Of a stretch of 39,439 nucleotides of DNA, positions 30,581-39,350 are shown one piece after another. Position 1 is the stretch's first letter, and each line of letters starts with the position of its first letter. The notes under the pieces are model-generated. The model searched no databases. It worked only from the letters and a program-made list of their open reading frames with translations, and was not told the DNA's origin. Position numbers and translations under genes: made by a program. This stretch comes from Thermoguttaceae bacterium (GTDB lineage Bacteria; Planctomycetota; Planctomycetia; Pirellulales; Thermoguttaceae), in assembly GCA_017939795.1 (NCBI GenBank), contig JAGBAA010000138.1, forward strand, positions 1-39,439, in the 5' to 3' direction.

Positions 30581-31054
30581 ATGGCAAGACCTTCGGCGCC
30601 GAAGACCGGCGCGATGATGAAAGCGTATTATTCCACGACATTGGATCCGCTCGCCGGCGTGAATGTGCTTCTTGGCGAGATCGGAGATCTGACCGTCTCC
30701 GGACTTGGCCGGGAAGGCGTCGAGCTGAAATATCGCGGTTCCGGCTATATTAAAGAACTTCCTGGGCTGAAATCGCTTCGGGAAGTGGAGATGGAAGTCA
30801 TTTATGGAATGAATCCGACTTTGGATGCGTTTCTTGAAGAAGCCATGGAAAGCGCGGAGATCTTCCTTTTGAAGATCATGGATGGAGACATTACCGAAAG
30901 CGGTTCGGCCGGATTGGTCATGCCGGTATTCATCAAAGAGATGGACTGGAAACAATCGATCTCGGAAGTTTCGTCGCGAACGGTCAAATGCGTGAACACT
31001 TACGCTGTGAATGACGGCGAGGAATTGAATCCGCAGTGGCTTGAGATCGCGTGA
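30581..31054 (+). CDS. Major tail tube protein
   Basis: 157 aa, ATG 30581 with GGAGG 6 nt upstream. A beta-rich protein (GDLTVSGLGREGVELKYRG, LREVEMEVIYG, then SSRTVKCVNTYAVN) in the place where phages of this type encode the tail tube, between terminator and chaperone. It should form the hexameric rings of the tail. Confidence 0.7.
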   Translation: MARPSAPKTGAMMKAYYSTTLDPLAGVNVLLGEIGDLTVSGLGREGVELKYRGSGYIKELPGLKSLREVEMEVIYGMNPTLDAFLEEAMESAEIFLLKIMDGDITESGSAGLVMPVFIKEMDWKQSISEVSSRTVKCVNTYAVNDGEELNPQWLEIA

Positions 31055-31086
31055 ACCTGAAAACCAGAATAAAAGGAGAATCTGTT

Positions 31087-31419
31087 ATGAGTATTGAGAA
31101 TATCAAAGACCGGCTTGCCGGCAAGAAACCGGAGATCCTTCCGCGATACCAGAGCAAGGGGTTCGGGGTGAAATTTTACGAGCTGAAAGAGGTCGCGGAA
31201 GCGAATCCAGAAAACAGATCAGCCAAAGCGCTCGGGGCTTTCTATGAAAAAGAAAAACACCGGATCGCGCCGAATACTGTCGTTTATCCGGATCGAACGC
31301 TCCTTGAGGCCGCCCTGGAAGGCGTTGAGGTCGAAGTTGTTGAGACCTCGGATGATGAAGGAACCGGGACAGTGAAAAAGCTCGAAAAGAAAAAGAAAAG
31401 AGAAACCAAAACTTCTTGA
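31087..31419 (+). CDS. Unknown tail-region protein, 110 aa
   Basis: ATG 31087 has AAAGGAG upstream; the earlier frame opening at 31051 has none. It begins as charged helices and ends in an acidic then Lys-rich tail (EKKKKRETK). It may be a tail assembly factor. No family is recognised. Confidence 0.65.
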   Translation: MSIENIKDRLAGKKPEILPRYQSKGFGVKFYELKEVAEANPENRSAKALGAFYEKEKHRIAPNTVVYPDRTLLEAALEGVEVEVVETSDDEGTGTVKKLEKKKKRETKTS

Positions 31420-31436
31420 GGATAATTATCATTCCT

Positions 31437-31534
31437 GACACGAAATGCACCGAAAGTGCGAAAAATACTCGAAATGGATTTCAGCTGGGAAATTGCATTT
31501 CGCAAGTTTCGCATTGTTTCGTGCATTTCGTGTC
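31437..31534. repeat. 98-nt imperfect inverted repeat in the tail operon
   Basis: The outer arms GACACGAAATGCAC (31437-31450) and GTGCATTTCGTGTC (31521-31534) are perfect. Inner pairs such as TGCGAAA (31457-31463) and TTTCGCA (31507-31513) extend the fold. GAAAT/ATTTC words are frequent throughout and recur in CGCGAAATGCA at the start of the next gene. It fills the only large gap in the structural operon. Confidence 0.8.
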
Positions 31535-31582
31535 CCCCCATGGTGGTACTTGTCGAAAAAATTTTTTCAGAAAGGACGCGAA

Positions 31583-32131
31583 ATGCAAACTACATTCACA
31601 GATAAAAACGGGACCCACTGGGACCTTGACCTGACCTTTGAAACGATCCGAAGACTTCAAACCTGGCAATATTCCAAAACGATCCTGAATCACCATTCTC
31701 TGACGGCGCCGTCCCGCGAGATGCTGACGATTCTGCTGGAAGATGCCGGTGCGCTGTTTGAGATGGTCTGGTCGATCATTGAACCGCAAAGTCTGGTCGT
31801 TTGGCCGGACCTGACGATCGAACAGCGTGAAGTGGAATTTCTTAAAGGGATCGGCATCAATGAGATCGAAAAGGTCCGGGAAGTGTTTTTCGGGGTACTG
31901 GGTTTTTTCTCACCGGAAGTTTCCATGATCCAGGAATTTCATCAGCAGATGAAGAGGAACTCTCTGGAGACTGCGAAACGGAAACTGGAAGAAGCCGGAG
32001 ACGAAGTGCAGAAGAAAGTCGAGGCCGAACTGGAACAGCAGATCCAAAGCCTGACCGCAGAAATCGAGAACTTGAGTATCGCCGATGCCTTGAACTCGCA
32101 GGAGCCGCCGGAATTGAATTTGGCGACTTGA
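31583..32131 (+). CDS. Tail assembly chaperone-type protein
   Basis: ATG 31583 behind AAAGGA, 182 aa. The pattern DLDLTFETIRRLQTWQ, then LLEDAGALFEMVWSIIEPQ is typical of tail assembly chaperones upstream of tape-measure genes. A coiled-coil tail follows. In many phages a longer form arises by frameshift; I found no slippery site leading into another frame here. Confidence 0.65.
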   Translation: MQTTFTDKNGTHWDLDLTFETIRRLQTWQYSKTILNHHSLTAPSREMLTILLEDAGALFEMVWSIIEPQSLVVWPDLTIEQREVEFLKGIGINEIEKVREVFFGVLGFFSPEVSMIQEFHQQMKRNSLETAKRKLEEAGDEVQKKVEAELEQQIQSLTAEIENLSIADALNSQEPPELNLAT

Positions 32132-32385
32132 TGAAGCTCCGGTTCTGGGAATTTGAGGCCTATACGGATTCCCGGCTGAAAATGAAATACCGGCGAGACG
32201 CGCAGTTTTTGTCTTCGCTGGCAATGATCCCGGTGACGATCCTGCGGGTCTTTACGAAAGCGAAACCGCCGATCCCCAAGCCTAAGGATTTTGATCCGTT
32301 TTCGCAGGGGAAAAGGACCGATCGAAAACGGATACGGAATCGCGAGGACCTGTACCAGCTGGGAGTCTCCTTTTCGAGGAAATAG
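32131..32385 (+). CDS. Unknown small tail-region protein, 84 aa
   Basis: The start overlaps the previous stop by one base (TGATG). A basic protein (KLRFWEFEAYTDSRLKMKYRR) in the slot where the second chaperone product often lies. No family is recognised. Confidence 0.6.
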   Translation: MKLRFWEFEAYTDSRLKMKYRRDAQFLSSLAMIPVTILRVFTKAKPPIPKPKDFDPFSQGKRTDRKRIRNREDLYQLGVSFSRK

Positions 32386-33003
32386 ATGAAAGACCTGAAG
32401 TTGAGTTTTAAAGCCGTTTACCGTCCGAATCCGCGGCTGGAAAGACAGCTGATGGAACGAGCGTATACTCCATTGAGCAAAATGGGAGCTTACGCCCGAA
32501 AAACCGCGATGAACTCGCTGAAAAGCCGAAAGGGGGAACGGAAGAACGGAGGCAGACCAAAACCGTCTGCCGCCGGGACCCCGCCGCACTCTCTCTACTT
32601 TTCAGAGTCGAAAAGATCCCATCGGATCAAAAAGCATATCGGTTTTGAAAAGGCGAGCATGACGTCGATCATCGTCGGTCCGAGACTTTTGACGCCGCGC
32701 AAAACGCAGACCTTAACGCCGGAGCTGCATGAAAAAGGGGGTTCCGCACGTATTAAGGTCGTCGCTTACAAAACGGACCGGCTGCGCCGGCATACGAAAG
32801 GGACTGGGAAGGCGACAAAGGCACAGGCGGAAGCGTATCGGCGAAAACTGGAAGATGGAAGTATCCAGCGAAATGAAGCGAATGGATTTGTCGTGGAAAC
32901 CCGGAGTGTTCAATATCCGCAGCGGCCCTATATGAAGCCTGCGGTCGTGAAAACGTTCGCGAACTTGCCGGAGTTTTTCAAAAATTACGCGAAAATGGGG
33001 TAA
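32386..33003 (+). CDS. Basic tail protein, HK97 gp10-like, 205 aa
   Basis: A strongly basic protein with an N-terminal helix region, KSRKGERKNGGRPKPSAAGT, a middle SIIVGPRLL strand and the C-terminal signature QYPQRPYMKPAV, common in gp10-type tail completion proteins (RPF/YMRPA). It directly precedes the tape measure. Confidence 0.62.
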   Translation: MKDLKLSFKAVYRPNPRLERQLMERAYTPLSKMGAYARKTAMNSLKSRKGERKNGGRPKPSAAGTPPHSLYFSESKRSHRIKKHIGFEKASMTSIIVGPRLLTPRKTQTLTPELHEKGGSARIKVVAYKTDRLRRHTKGTGKATKAQAEAYRRKLEDGSIQRNEANGFVVETRSVQYPQRPYMKPAVVKTFANLPEFFKNYAKMG

Positions 33004-33006
33004 AAA

Positions 33007-35070
33007 ATGGCAGTTGGAAGTGTTGCGGCCGGTCGGGCTTACGTCCTGATCCAGGCTCTTGACAGAACAAAAGCCGGGATCGCTTCGGCAAATCAGTCGA
33101 TCCAGCAGATGTCAAAAAAATTTAATGACCGGGCAGCCGCCATGACGGGACAGGCAATGTCCGCCGCGGCAAGTATCGGCGCAGTCTTTACAGCTCCAGC
33201 CGCCGGACTTTTCGCGTATTCTGAATTTGAAAAGGACATGCTTACCGTCCAGGCGAAGCTGCATGGTTCGGCGGAGGACTATCGGGAAGTTGAAAAGGAA
33301 GTCCGCAGACTTGGCCGAACGACTGCCTGGACGCTGGATCAGGTCTCAAAGAACGCGGTGACGATGAGCTCGCAAGGTCTGAATAAAGATCAGATGCGGG
33401 AACTTCTCGCACCGTCGCTGGATCTGGCGATGGCGGTCGGGTCCGATTCTCCTGCGGATGTGACGCACACGCTTTTGACGACCATGCACTCTTTACAGGC
33501 TGACTTTTCGGAATCAGCGCGATACGCGGACATCTTCACGACCGCGGTAAACGGATCCGCCCTGACGATGGACTCTTTCGCGGAATCCCTGAAAATGGCG
33601 GCGCCTTTCGCAAAGTCCGCAGGCGTTTCCATCGAGGAACTTTCCGCAGGACTGATGGCCATGGCTAATGCCGGTGTGGAAGGCTCACTGGCCGGGACAT
33701 CCATGAAAAACTTTCTGAGCCGTCTGGCGCAGCGCGACAAGGTTTTTCAGGAAGCCGGTGTCCAGGTCTTCAACGAAGACGGCTCTTTCAAAGACTTCGC
33801 CCAGATCTTCACAGACATCCAGGCAGCAGTCTCGACCATGAGCGAAAAGGACCGCATGAATTTCATCCGAAAGGCTTTTGGAATGTACGGCGCAGCTGGC
33901 ATTTCCAACATGCTGAACTCGAAAGACATGGGCAAGTTTCTTTCAGTTCTTCAAAACTGCGAAGGGGAAGCCAAAAAGACCGCCGAACATATGCAGTCCG
34001 GCGTCTGGGGAACGATCAAGCGGATCGGATCCGCGGCCTATGATCTGGCCGTGACTTTCGGAAGTGTCATTTCACCTGCAATGACGGCTATGGAAACCAC
34101 GATCGTGAAGATCCTTAACGGGTTTAATGGATGGACTGAATCAAATGGGAAGTGGCTGACGCTCATCCTGACCGGGGCTGCCGGACTAATCGGGATCTCC
34201 GCAGTGCTTGCCGTAATCGGGATCGGGTTAAAGGTCATTGGCGTGAGTATCGGGTTGATCTCTGTTTCCCTGCTGGCGGTACGCACCATACTTGCCGGGA
34301 TCTTTGGGATCGCCTTTTCGATCCCGGCCATTTTTGCGGCGATCGCGGCGGAAATGCTTCTTCTCTGGACCAACTTTGGGGCCATATTTGGAGAAACTTT
34401 TAATGGGATCGCCGATCTGGTCGCCCAAGGCAGGCTTGGCGATGCCTGGGAACTATTGGTCGCTGGAATGAAAACGGCATGGTATGATTTCGTTTACTGG
34501 ATCAAGTCACTTTTTCAAGGAGTCATCAACTCCTGTGTTGCGGCTGGCGTAAAACTGCAAAATGCTATCGCATGGCTGCGCGGTGATCAGGCGACGATCA
34601 ATGAAAATAACCGATGGTTAAAAGAGTTTTATTCCACAGTTGACGCCAATTTAAAAGTGGAAAAAGAGGAAAACGACAAACGGATCGCGGCTTTGAAAAA
34701 GAAAGTCGCCGATGCGAAAAAAGAAAATCAGCCTTTCACTCCGAACAATGTTGAAAAGCTGAACGAAGAGGCTTTTCCGCTGCCTGAACCGCAGATCGTC
34801 CTTCCAGAGTCTCCGACGATCGATCCGGATGCCGTTATTTCGCTTGCCGGCGGCGGCGTTGAAGACCTTGTCCAAATGTCCACGGTCTATCGAAATTCAG
34901 AGTCGTTCTGGTCTACATTTTTCCAGAATCTGCAAAACAGCAAAGAAGAAAGCGCGGCGGAACGGACGGCACAGGGCGTGCAGCAGCTCAATGGCGGAGT
35001 GTCGGAGCTGAACGGCAAGATGGAAGAGCTGATCATGCAGCTGGAAGATGACGGGATCATAACGTTTTAG
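33007..35070 (+). CDS. Tail tape measure protein
   Basis: 687 aa with the TP901-type core at about 80-310 (YSEFEKDMLTVQAKL, SAGVSIEELSAGLMAMANAGV, GTSMKNFLSRLA, AFGMYGAAGISNML). Hydrophobic helices lie at about 378-465 (WLTLILTGAAGLIGISAVLAV and following), then a coiled coil (KEENDKRIAALKKKVADAKK) and an acidic end. It sets tail length and helps DNA entry into the cell. At 687 aa it predicts a fairly short siphovirus tail. Confidence 0.92.
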   Translation: MAVGSVAAGRAYVLIQALDRTKAGIASANQSIQQMSKKFNDRAAAMTGQAMSAAASIGAVFTAPAAGLFAYSEFEKDMLTVQAKLHGSAEDYREVEKEVRRLGRTTAWTLDQVSKNAVTMSSQGLNKDQMRELLAPSLDLAMAVGSDSPADVTHTLLTTMHSLQADFSESARYADIFTTAVNGSALTMDSFAESLKMAAPFAKSAGVSIEELSAGLMAMANAGVEGSLAGTSMKNFLSRLAQRDKVFQEAGVQVFNEDGSFKDFAQIFTDIQAAVSTMSEKDRMNFIRKAFGMYGAAGISNMLNSKDMGKFLSVLQNCEGEAKKTAEHMQSGVWGTIKRIGSAAYDLAVTFGSVISPAMTAMETTIVKILNGFNGWTESNGKWLTLILTGAAGLIGISAVLAVIGIGLKVIGVSIGLISVSLLAVRTILAGIFGIAFSIPAIFAAIAAEMLLLWTNFGAIFGETFNGIADLVAQGRLGDAWELLVAGMKTAWYDFVYWIKSLFQGVINSCVAAGVKLQNAIAWLRGDQATINENNRWLKEFYSTVDANLKVEKEENDKRIAALKKKVADAKKENQPFTPNNVEKLNEEAFPLPEPQIVLPESPTIDPDAVISLAGGGVEDLVQMSTVYRNSESFWSTFFQNLQNSKEESAAERTAQGVQQLNGGVSELNGKMEELIMQLEDDGIITF

Positions 35071-35078
35071 GAGAAGAT

Positions 35079-36038
35079 ATGGCACATATTATTGGAATGG
35101 TTACTGGTTCGGAGATCGAATCCTCGCTCAAGCGCAAAGGCTTGGGAGAGTTTCTCCAAACACGGTTTTCTTTGACATTTCAGGTCGAGTCAGATTCACT
35201 TTCAGAAAAGTGGACAGACATTCTTGCTTTAGAGCAGCTTCCGCAGATCGGCAAGCCGTTTTCCGGTCTCGGTTCTTTAAAAGGACCGGAGGCGGAATCG
35301 TGCCGATGTTCCAGCCATAAACTTAAGGAAGTCTCCGCGATCCAGCGAAATGGAAAGTGGAAAATGCTTTGGACGATCGAATACAGTTTCGATTCGGAAT
35401 CTGTTGAAAGTTCCGGCGGTATCGGCGGCGGTCTGGGAAACGGAACGAAAGATCCGCGAGACTGGCCGGTCGAATACTCTTTTGAAAGCTCATCCTGCAC
35501 CGAGCCGATGCTTTATGAGTGCGGAACGGGAAAACCGGTCATCAATGCCGTTGGAGAACCAATTTTTATAGAAACGGAGGTCGTGTGTCCAGTGTTGGTG
35601 GTGAAAAGGTATGAAACTTTTTCCAAAAACCAGCTCTTCCACATACGCAGATTTCTGAAACATACCAACCAGGACGCTTTTCTCGGCTGGCAGCCTGATC
35701 AAGTCTTGATCGACGACATCAGCTCAAATATGAAACTCATTCACGGAACGCCGTACTTGGAAACGACATACCGCTTCATATTTCGCAATGATTCCGAAAT
35801 GCCGTTCGCGGTGAATATTCTCCATCAAGGAACCAAAGCTCGAACAGAACCGGGGGGAGAGATCAAGACGACCGCGGAGATCTTGGGTAAAAACTGCACC
35901 GTAAATTTGAATAAAGACGGGACGATCAATGAAACGGAAGTTCCGGATCTGCTGACGTTCCGCACGTACCAGCAGGCGACTTTCAGTGAGCTGAACATCG
36001 TCTGGCCGACGGATCTTTCAGAAGAAAGGTTAAAATAA
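35079..36038 (+). CDS. Unknown tail-tip protein, 319 aa
   Basis: It lies directly after the tape measure. Beta-rich, with a Gly/Ser linker near 110-120 (SSGGIGGGLGNG) and six or more Cys. It may be part of the distal tail or baseplate. No family is recognised. Confidence 0.65.
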   Translation: MAHIIGMVTGSEIESSLKRKGLGEFLQTRFSLTFQVESDSLSEKWTDILALEQLPQIGKPFSGLGSLKGPEAESCRCSSHKLKEVSAIQRNGKWKMLWTIEYSFDSESVESSGGIGGGLGNGTKDPRDWPVEYSFESSSCTEPMLYECGTGKPVINAVGEPIFIETEVVCPVLVVKRYETFSKNQLFHIRRFLKHTNQDAFLGWQPDQVLIDDISSNMKLIHGTPYLETTYRFIFRNDSEMPFAVNILHQGTKARTEPGGEIKTTAEILGKNCTVNLNKDGTINETEVPDLLTFRTYQQATFSELNIVWPTDLSEERLK

Positions 36039-37985
36039 ATGCCAGCATATGCTTTCAAGAATGCGCACACGGCGAAAACATTGGCCGAAATGGTCGAACG
36101 GAATCCGCCGGCCGTCCTGCTGAACATCCCGAACCAGAATGACATCCAAACTCGCGTGAATCTTTCAAAAGCAGCAGAAACGATTCCTGGACGAGGTGAA
36201 CAGGACGCTTCGGAAGAAATCTCCGCAGCGTGGGGAACCGTCGAAAAATTTTCAACTGCGGATGAAGAAACGATCCGTCTGCACTCGATTTCCGGAGCAA
36301 GAAGCAGTCTCCATGGTCTGAATGTAGAGCCGACGTCCATCCCGCAGGATGCGGAAGTGCTGGCGCTCTCCGATACGTTCAACCGCACACTGCTGGTGAC
36401 TCCCACACCTTCTGAAGTTTTCGGCCGGCTCGAAAATGGCTTTTCCGGCACTTCGGAAACTTCCGCGGAGATCCAGCTTCTTGCAGGCTACACAGTCTAC
36501 GGATCGGACATTCTGGAAGCCTTCCCTGCTCCCAGCCTCGACTTTTCAGAAAGCATCCCGGCCGGAACAGTCGTCGAGTGCCGGTATGTGAAATCCGCCG
36601 GAAAATGGTTTTTTTTTAGACGAAAAGGAAGAAGTTCGCCAACTGCGGAACTTTCCGGCTACTGGTATTCCGGCGGATGGTGCGGTTCCATTCCAGCGAT
36701 TCCGTCAAACATTTTCTTTCGCCGATGGTGCGAAGGATGCTTTCCCGCACAGGTCGTACAGGTCGGCGCAGTGCAGTCCTGCGCAAGTCCGTGGATCTGG
36801 CTTGATGTGGAAGGGCTGATCCAGCTGGAATCTTCCTGCGGCATTCATCTCCAGCGGATCGCTTTTGAATGGGACTGGGATAAACAAACGATTTTGAATT
36901 ACGCTCCGGTTTGCGTTTACGACGGAAGCAGATACCGCATCCCTTCCGCGATGGGGTTTATTTGGGAGTCGCAGACTTACGCCGGTTCCATTTTTGGCGA
37001 GTGCGGGACCGTGGACGATATGCCTGCCGCAAGCGAATCGGGAGACGGAAGGATCATCTACTGGAACACTTTTGAAGGAAGATACCAGCTGGGCAATTCC
37101 GCAGAACGGGCAAGCCGCGGACAGGATCCCTACTCTCTGGCAGTCACTCTTCCGCTGGATTCAGAAGACGGCGCGAGTTTCTCATTTCTCGATGAAGAAA
37201 CCGGGACGACTGAAACTTTCCAGGTCGTGCATCAGCTTTTTACGGATCCCCATGCGCCGGGATCCATGACCTGGACCGGATCGGAAGATGGACAGCTTGG
37301 CGCACTTTGGGAAGACTACGAAGCTGGCGGACTGATGGGGACTTTCACGATCCAGACCGCACAGGCTTGGGATCTTGCCGAAAAAGGCGGACCGCTGGAG
37401 TTTTTCAGCTTCGCGAAGTCGGGATCCAGTTTCCTTTCCTCACCCGTCCGAAACCGCGTCTCTCTGGAGTGCGTTCCGTCCGATGATGGATACTCTCTGC
37501 GGTGTGCACCCGTCTGGGACCTTCCAAAAAACAAAGAGTACAGCACCCTTTTCGACTACCTCACTTCCGCCGATTCCGACTCTTTTCCGCTCCGTGAACG
37601 GGACGGAGAGTTCTACTTTCCGGATCCGGAATTCTCGCAGGGACGATGGATCTGTGAAGGAACGGACCTTCACGGTACGTTTTCCTTCTACAGTGAAGAT
37701 GGAAACAGCTGGCGGGATCTCACGATCCAGGAACTGTACAGCCTGCGAAAAAGTCTCATCTACGGGACTCTTGGAGAGGATGAAGGATATATTCTTGAAA
37801 ACGAGTGGATCGCTCCGACATACACACCCGGCCTGCATTCGCCATTTCGCGGTGTCTATACTCCGGCACCGGAGTTTGCGGAAGAGTTCACACTCTCCGG
37901 AGAATGGACCGCGTTCTGGACAAAAAATTTCAAAACTTCGATCGCCCTGGTGAATTTCACTTCACAGAAAGGTATCGACCCATGA
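36039..37985 (+). CDS. Large tail-tip or fibre protein, 648 aa
   Basis: The start abuts the previous stop. The protein is rich in aromatic residues, Gly, Ser and Cys with many short strands, like tail-tip and receptor-binding proteins; helix content is low after residue 60. It is the largest gene after the tape measure. No catalytic motif is seen. Confidence 0.65.
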   Translation: MPAYAFKNAHTAKTLAEMVERNPPAVLLNIPNQNDIQTRVNLSKAAETIPGRGEQDASEEISAAWGTVEKFSTADEETIRLHSISGARSSLHGLNVEPTSIPQDAEVLALSDTFNRTLLVTPTPSEVFGRLENGFSGTSETSAEIQLLAGYTVYGSDILEAFPAPSLDFSESIPAGTVVECRYVKSAGKWFFFRRKGRSSPTAELSGYWYSGGWCGSIPAIPSNIFFRRWCEGCFPAQVVQVGAVQSCASPWIWLDVEGLIQLESSCGIHLQRIAFEWDWDKQTILNYAPVCVYDGSRYRIPSAMGFIWESQTYAGSIFGECGTVDDMPAASESGDGRIIYWNTFEGRYQLGNSAERASRGQDPYSLAVTLPLDSEDGASFSFLDEETGTTETFQVVHQLFTDPHAPGSMTWTGSEDGQLGALWEDYEAGGLMGTFTIQTAQAWDLAEKGGPLEFFSFAKSGSSFLSSPVRNRVSLECVPSDDGYSLRCAPVWDLPKNKEYSTLFDYLTSADSDSFPLRERDGEFYFPDPEFSQGRWICEGTDLHGTFSFYSEDGNSWRDLTIQELYSLRKSLIYGTLGEDEGYILENEWIAPTYTPGLHSPFRGVYTPAPEFAEEFTLSGEWTAFWTKNFKTSIALVNFTSQKGIDP

Positions 37986-38791
37986 CCCGTGAAGACTTCC
38001 AGACGCTTTTTCATCATGCCGCTGAGATCCAGCGCTATATCGGGATCGGCCGGGATCTGTATGTCATCCCGCCGGAACTCTCCGGATGGAGCGGAAACCT
38101 TTTGAACCTGAAATATCTGGCGTCGTTTAACTGGACTTCCTATGTCCAGGACTGGCCTGTCTTTCTCGATGGAAAAGCCCCAGTGATCGAGGAGACCTGG
38201 AATCGCGTGCCGCTCCCCATTCTTCCGCTTCCCGGCATCCTGAGTACGTCAGCAGAGGGACCATGGAAGACTCGTGCACGAGTCTCCGACGATGAAATCT
38301 CTGCGGCGTTTCAAAGATGGTATGACTTCATCGTACCGCAGACGTGTATCCTGCTGGATGTTGACGTTTACACCGAGTATCACTTCGGACACTGGTGCCC
38401 GGAGACCGGTGAAGTCTTCGGCGAGTATACCGCCGTCCCGATCGGTACTGCATCTGATCTGGAAGAGGCTTTTCGGAAGATACCGCAAAATAACATCCGG
38501 CATGATCGGGCTGAGTGCAGCCGCCAAAAGACGGAGATCCTGGGTGATGTAGAAAAAAAGATCTTTCGGTTGGAGACCGCAGACATCCATGCAGACTTTT
38601 CTTTTTACGGACCGATGAAAGGCACCGCAAAGCTCATCCATGATGACGGTGAGATCGTCTGGACGAATGCCAAAAGCTGGACCACAGCTGGCACCAATCT
38701 GACGGACGGTTACAGCTGGACGATCACCTTTGATTCTGACCTTCCGCGATGGGATACGCATCCGGTCATCTTCTGGCCTGATTTTACATGA
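37982..38791 (+). CDS. Unknown distal tail protein, 269 aa
   Basis: ATG 37982 overlaps the previous stop (ATGA); the frame opens earlier but inside the neighbour. A helical N terminus (DFQTLFHHAAEIQRYIG) and a beta-rich remainder with many Trp. It is the last gene of the structural operon, ahead of the terminator. Probably a tail-tip or host-recognition protein. Confidence 0.65.
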   Translation: MTREDFQTLFHHAAEIQRYIGIGRDLYVIPPELSGWSGNLLNLKYLASFNWTSYVQDWPVFLDGKAPVIEETWNRVPLPILPLPGILSTSAEGPWKTRARVSDDEISAAFQRWYDFIVPQTCILLDVDVYTEYHFGHWCPETGEVFGEYTAVPIGTASDLEEAFRKIPQNNIRHDRAECSRQKTEILGDVEKKIFRLETADIHADFSFYGPMKGTAKLIHDDGEIVWTNAKSWTTAGTNLTDGYSWTITFDSDLPRWDTHPVIFWPDFT

Positions 38792-38801
38792 AAACCTTAT
38801 A

Positions 38802-38828
38802 AAGTGTCGTAAAATACGGCACTTTTTT
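38802..38828 (+). terminator. Terminator of the late structural operon
   Basis: AAGTGTCGTA (38802-38811), loop AAA, TACGGCACTT (38815-38824), with one G-U pair, then T's to 38828. It is 10 bp past the last structural stop codon. Confidence 0.88.
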
Positions 38829-38931
38829 ACTATTAAATAATGAAAAAATATTCTAAAAAAATCCTCAAAAATTAAAGAGAAGAAGGGTGAAAACCGATAA
38901 TATTAATATAAGAAAGAAAGTTGAAAACAAT

Positions 38932-38951
38932 GGGGGCAATAAAAAACCCCC
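38932..38951. other. GGGGG/CCCCC hairpin in the small-peptide leader
   Basis: GGGGG (38932-38936) and CCCCC (38947-38951) enclose a 10-nt A-rich loop, 20 nt before the ribosome binding site of the peptide ORF. The stretch 38829-38967 otherwise holds only A/T-rich DNA with a GATAATATT that could be a -10 element. Confidence 0.5.
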
Positions 38952-38984
38952 TAACCGCCGCAGGCAGAAAGGAGGTGAATATGA

Positions 38985-39065
38985 GTGAATAGAAGACAGT
39001 TCCTGAAAGTGCTTTTTCAGATCACGCTAAGACTCGCAAAAGCACTCAAACGTCGTAAAAAGTAA
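38985..39065 (+). CDS. 26-aa cationic peptide with a leader start overlap
   Basis: AAAGGAGGTGA (38968-38978) is followed by ATG 38981, which reads only three codons to TAG 38990. GTG 38985, in another frame, reads 26 codons to TAA 39063-39065. The peptide begins MNRRQFLKVLF, continues as an amphipathic helix (ITLRLAKALK) and ends RRKK, with about nine net positive charges. A strong terminator follows. The layout, a compact gene in its own unit near attR, suggests expression in the lysogen; membrane-active toxin, lysis aid or regulator are all possible. Confidence 0.55.
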   Translation: MNRRQFLKVLFQITLRLAKALKRRKK

Positions 39066-39071
39066 TGACAA

Positions 39072-39101
39072 GGGGAGGCCGGCAAGCCTCCCCGGCTTTT
39101 T
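39072..39101 (+). terminator. Terminator of the small-peptide unit
   Basis: GGGGAGGC (39072-39079), loop CGGCAA, GCCTCCCC (39086-39093), then GGC and a T run. It starts 6 bp after the peptide stop codon. Confidence 0.88.
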
Positions 39102-39172
39102 CTATCCGCTCATCCATTCTATCGGCCAATTCCACCTCATTCTTTACCCGTCCTCAAAAATCCTCCGCGAAA

Positions 39173-39184
39173 TACTCCGTTTTA
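39173..39184. repeat. Integrase arm-type site, right arm
   Basis: TACTCCGTTTTA, identical to the 12-bp core of the two sites at 127-138 and 147-158. It lies 114 bp before the attR core, the expected distance range for arm sites. Confidence 0.65.
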
Positions 39185-39188
39185 CGCC

Positions 39189-39217
39189 TTGACAAGTTGG
39201 CGAAACCGTGCTAAAAT
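39189..39217 (+). promoter_or_regulatory. Consensus promoter pointing out across attR
   Basis: TTGACA (39189-39194), a 17-bp spacer, TAAAAT (39212-39217). No ORF with a ribosome binding site follows before attR. In the prophage, RNA would run through the tRNA half into the terminator at 39351-39379 (about 155 nt). In the circular phage it would run into the terminator at 51-92. The rest of 39218-39298 shows no gene. Confidence 0.72.
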
Positions 39218-39298
39218 GGCAAGACCAGACATGCGAGAAACGCTGTAAAACACGCCCTCAACTCGACTTTTTCCATTCCTTCCGCCTCCACCGCCCCG

Positions 39299-39347
39299 CG
39301 CCCTGATAAGGCGGAGGTCCCAAGTTCGAATCTTGGCGTGCCCATTT
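39299..39347. repeat. attR core, 49-bp direct repeat
   Basis: Exact copy of 1-49. The sequence before it (pyrimidine-rich, CCGCCCCG) cannot supply a tRNA 5' half, so this copy is not a working tRNA gene. Confidence 0.95.
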
Positions 39348-39350
39348 AAA

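Larger units (their letters stand above)
1..39347. mobile_element. Complete prophage integrated in a tRNA-Ile gene
   Basis: A 49-bp perfect direct repeat bounds the element. The integrase lies next to the left copy, and replication, packaging, head and tail genes follow on the plus strand. Nearly all genes are co-oriented and tightly packed, many with ATGA overlaps. Terminase, portal, protease, capsid, tail tube and tape measure all appear intact, so the element may be inducible. I see no tRNA array, transposase or conjugation gene, which argues against an integrative conjugative element. Confidence 0.95.

Noticed and set aside
31372..31583. Programmed frameshift between the 31087 gene and the chaperone-type gene
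   Set aside because: The A-rich end of the first gene has no good X-XXY-YYZ heptamer in frame. The second frame has a stop at 31436-31438, so no fusion product can form.
38840..38875. 11-codon ORF (ATG 38840) after the late terminator
   Set aside because: No ribosome binding site, simple A-rich codons and very short; treated as chance.
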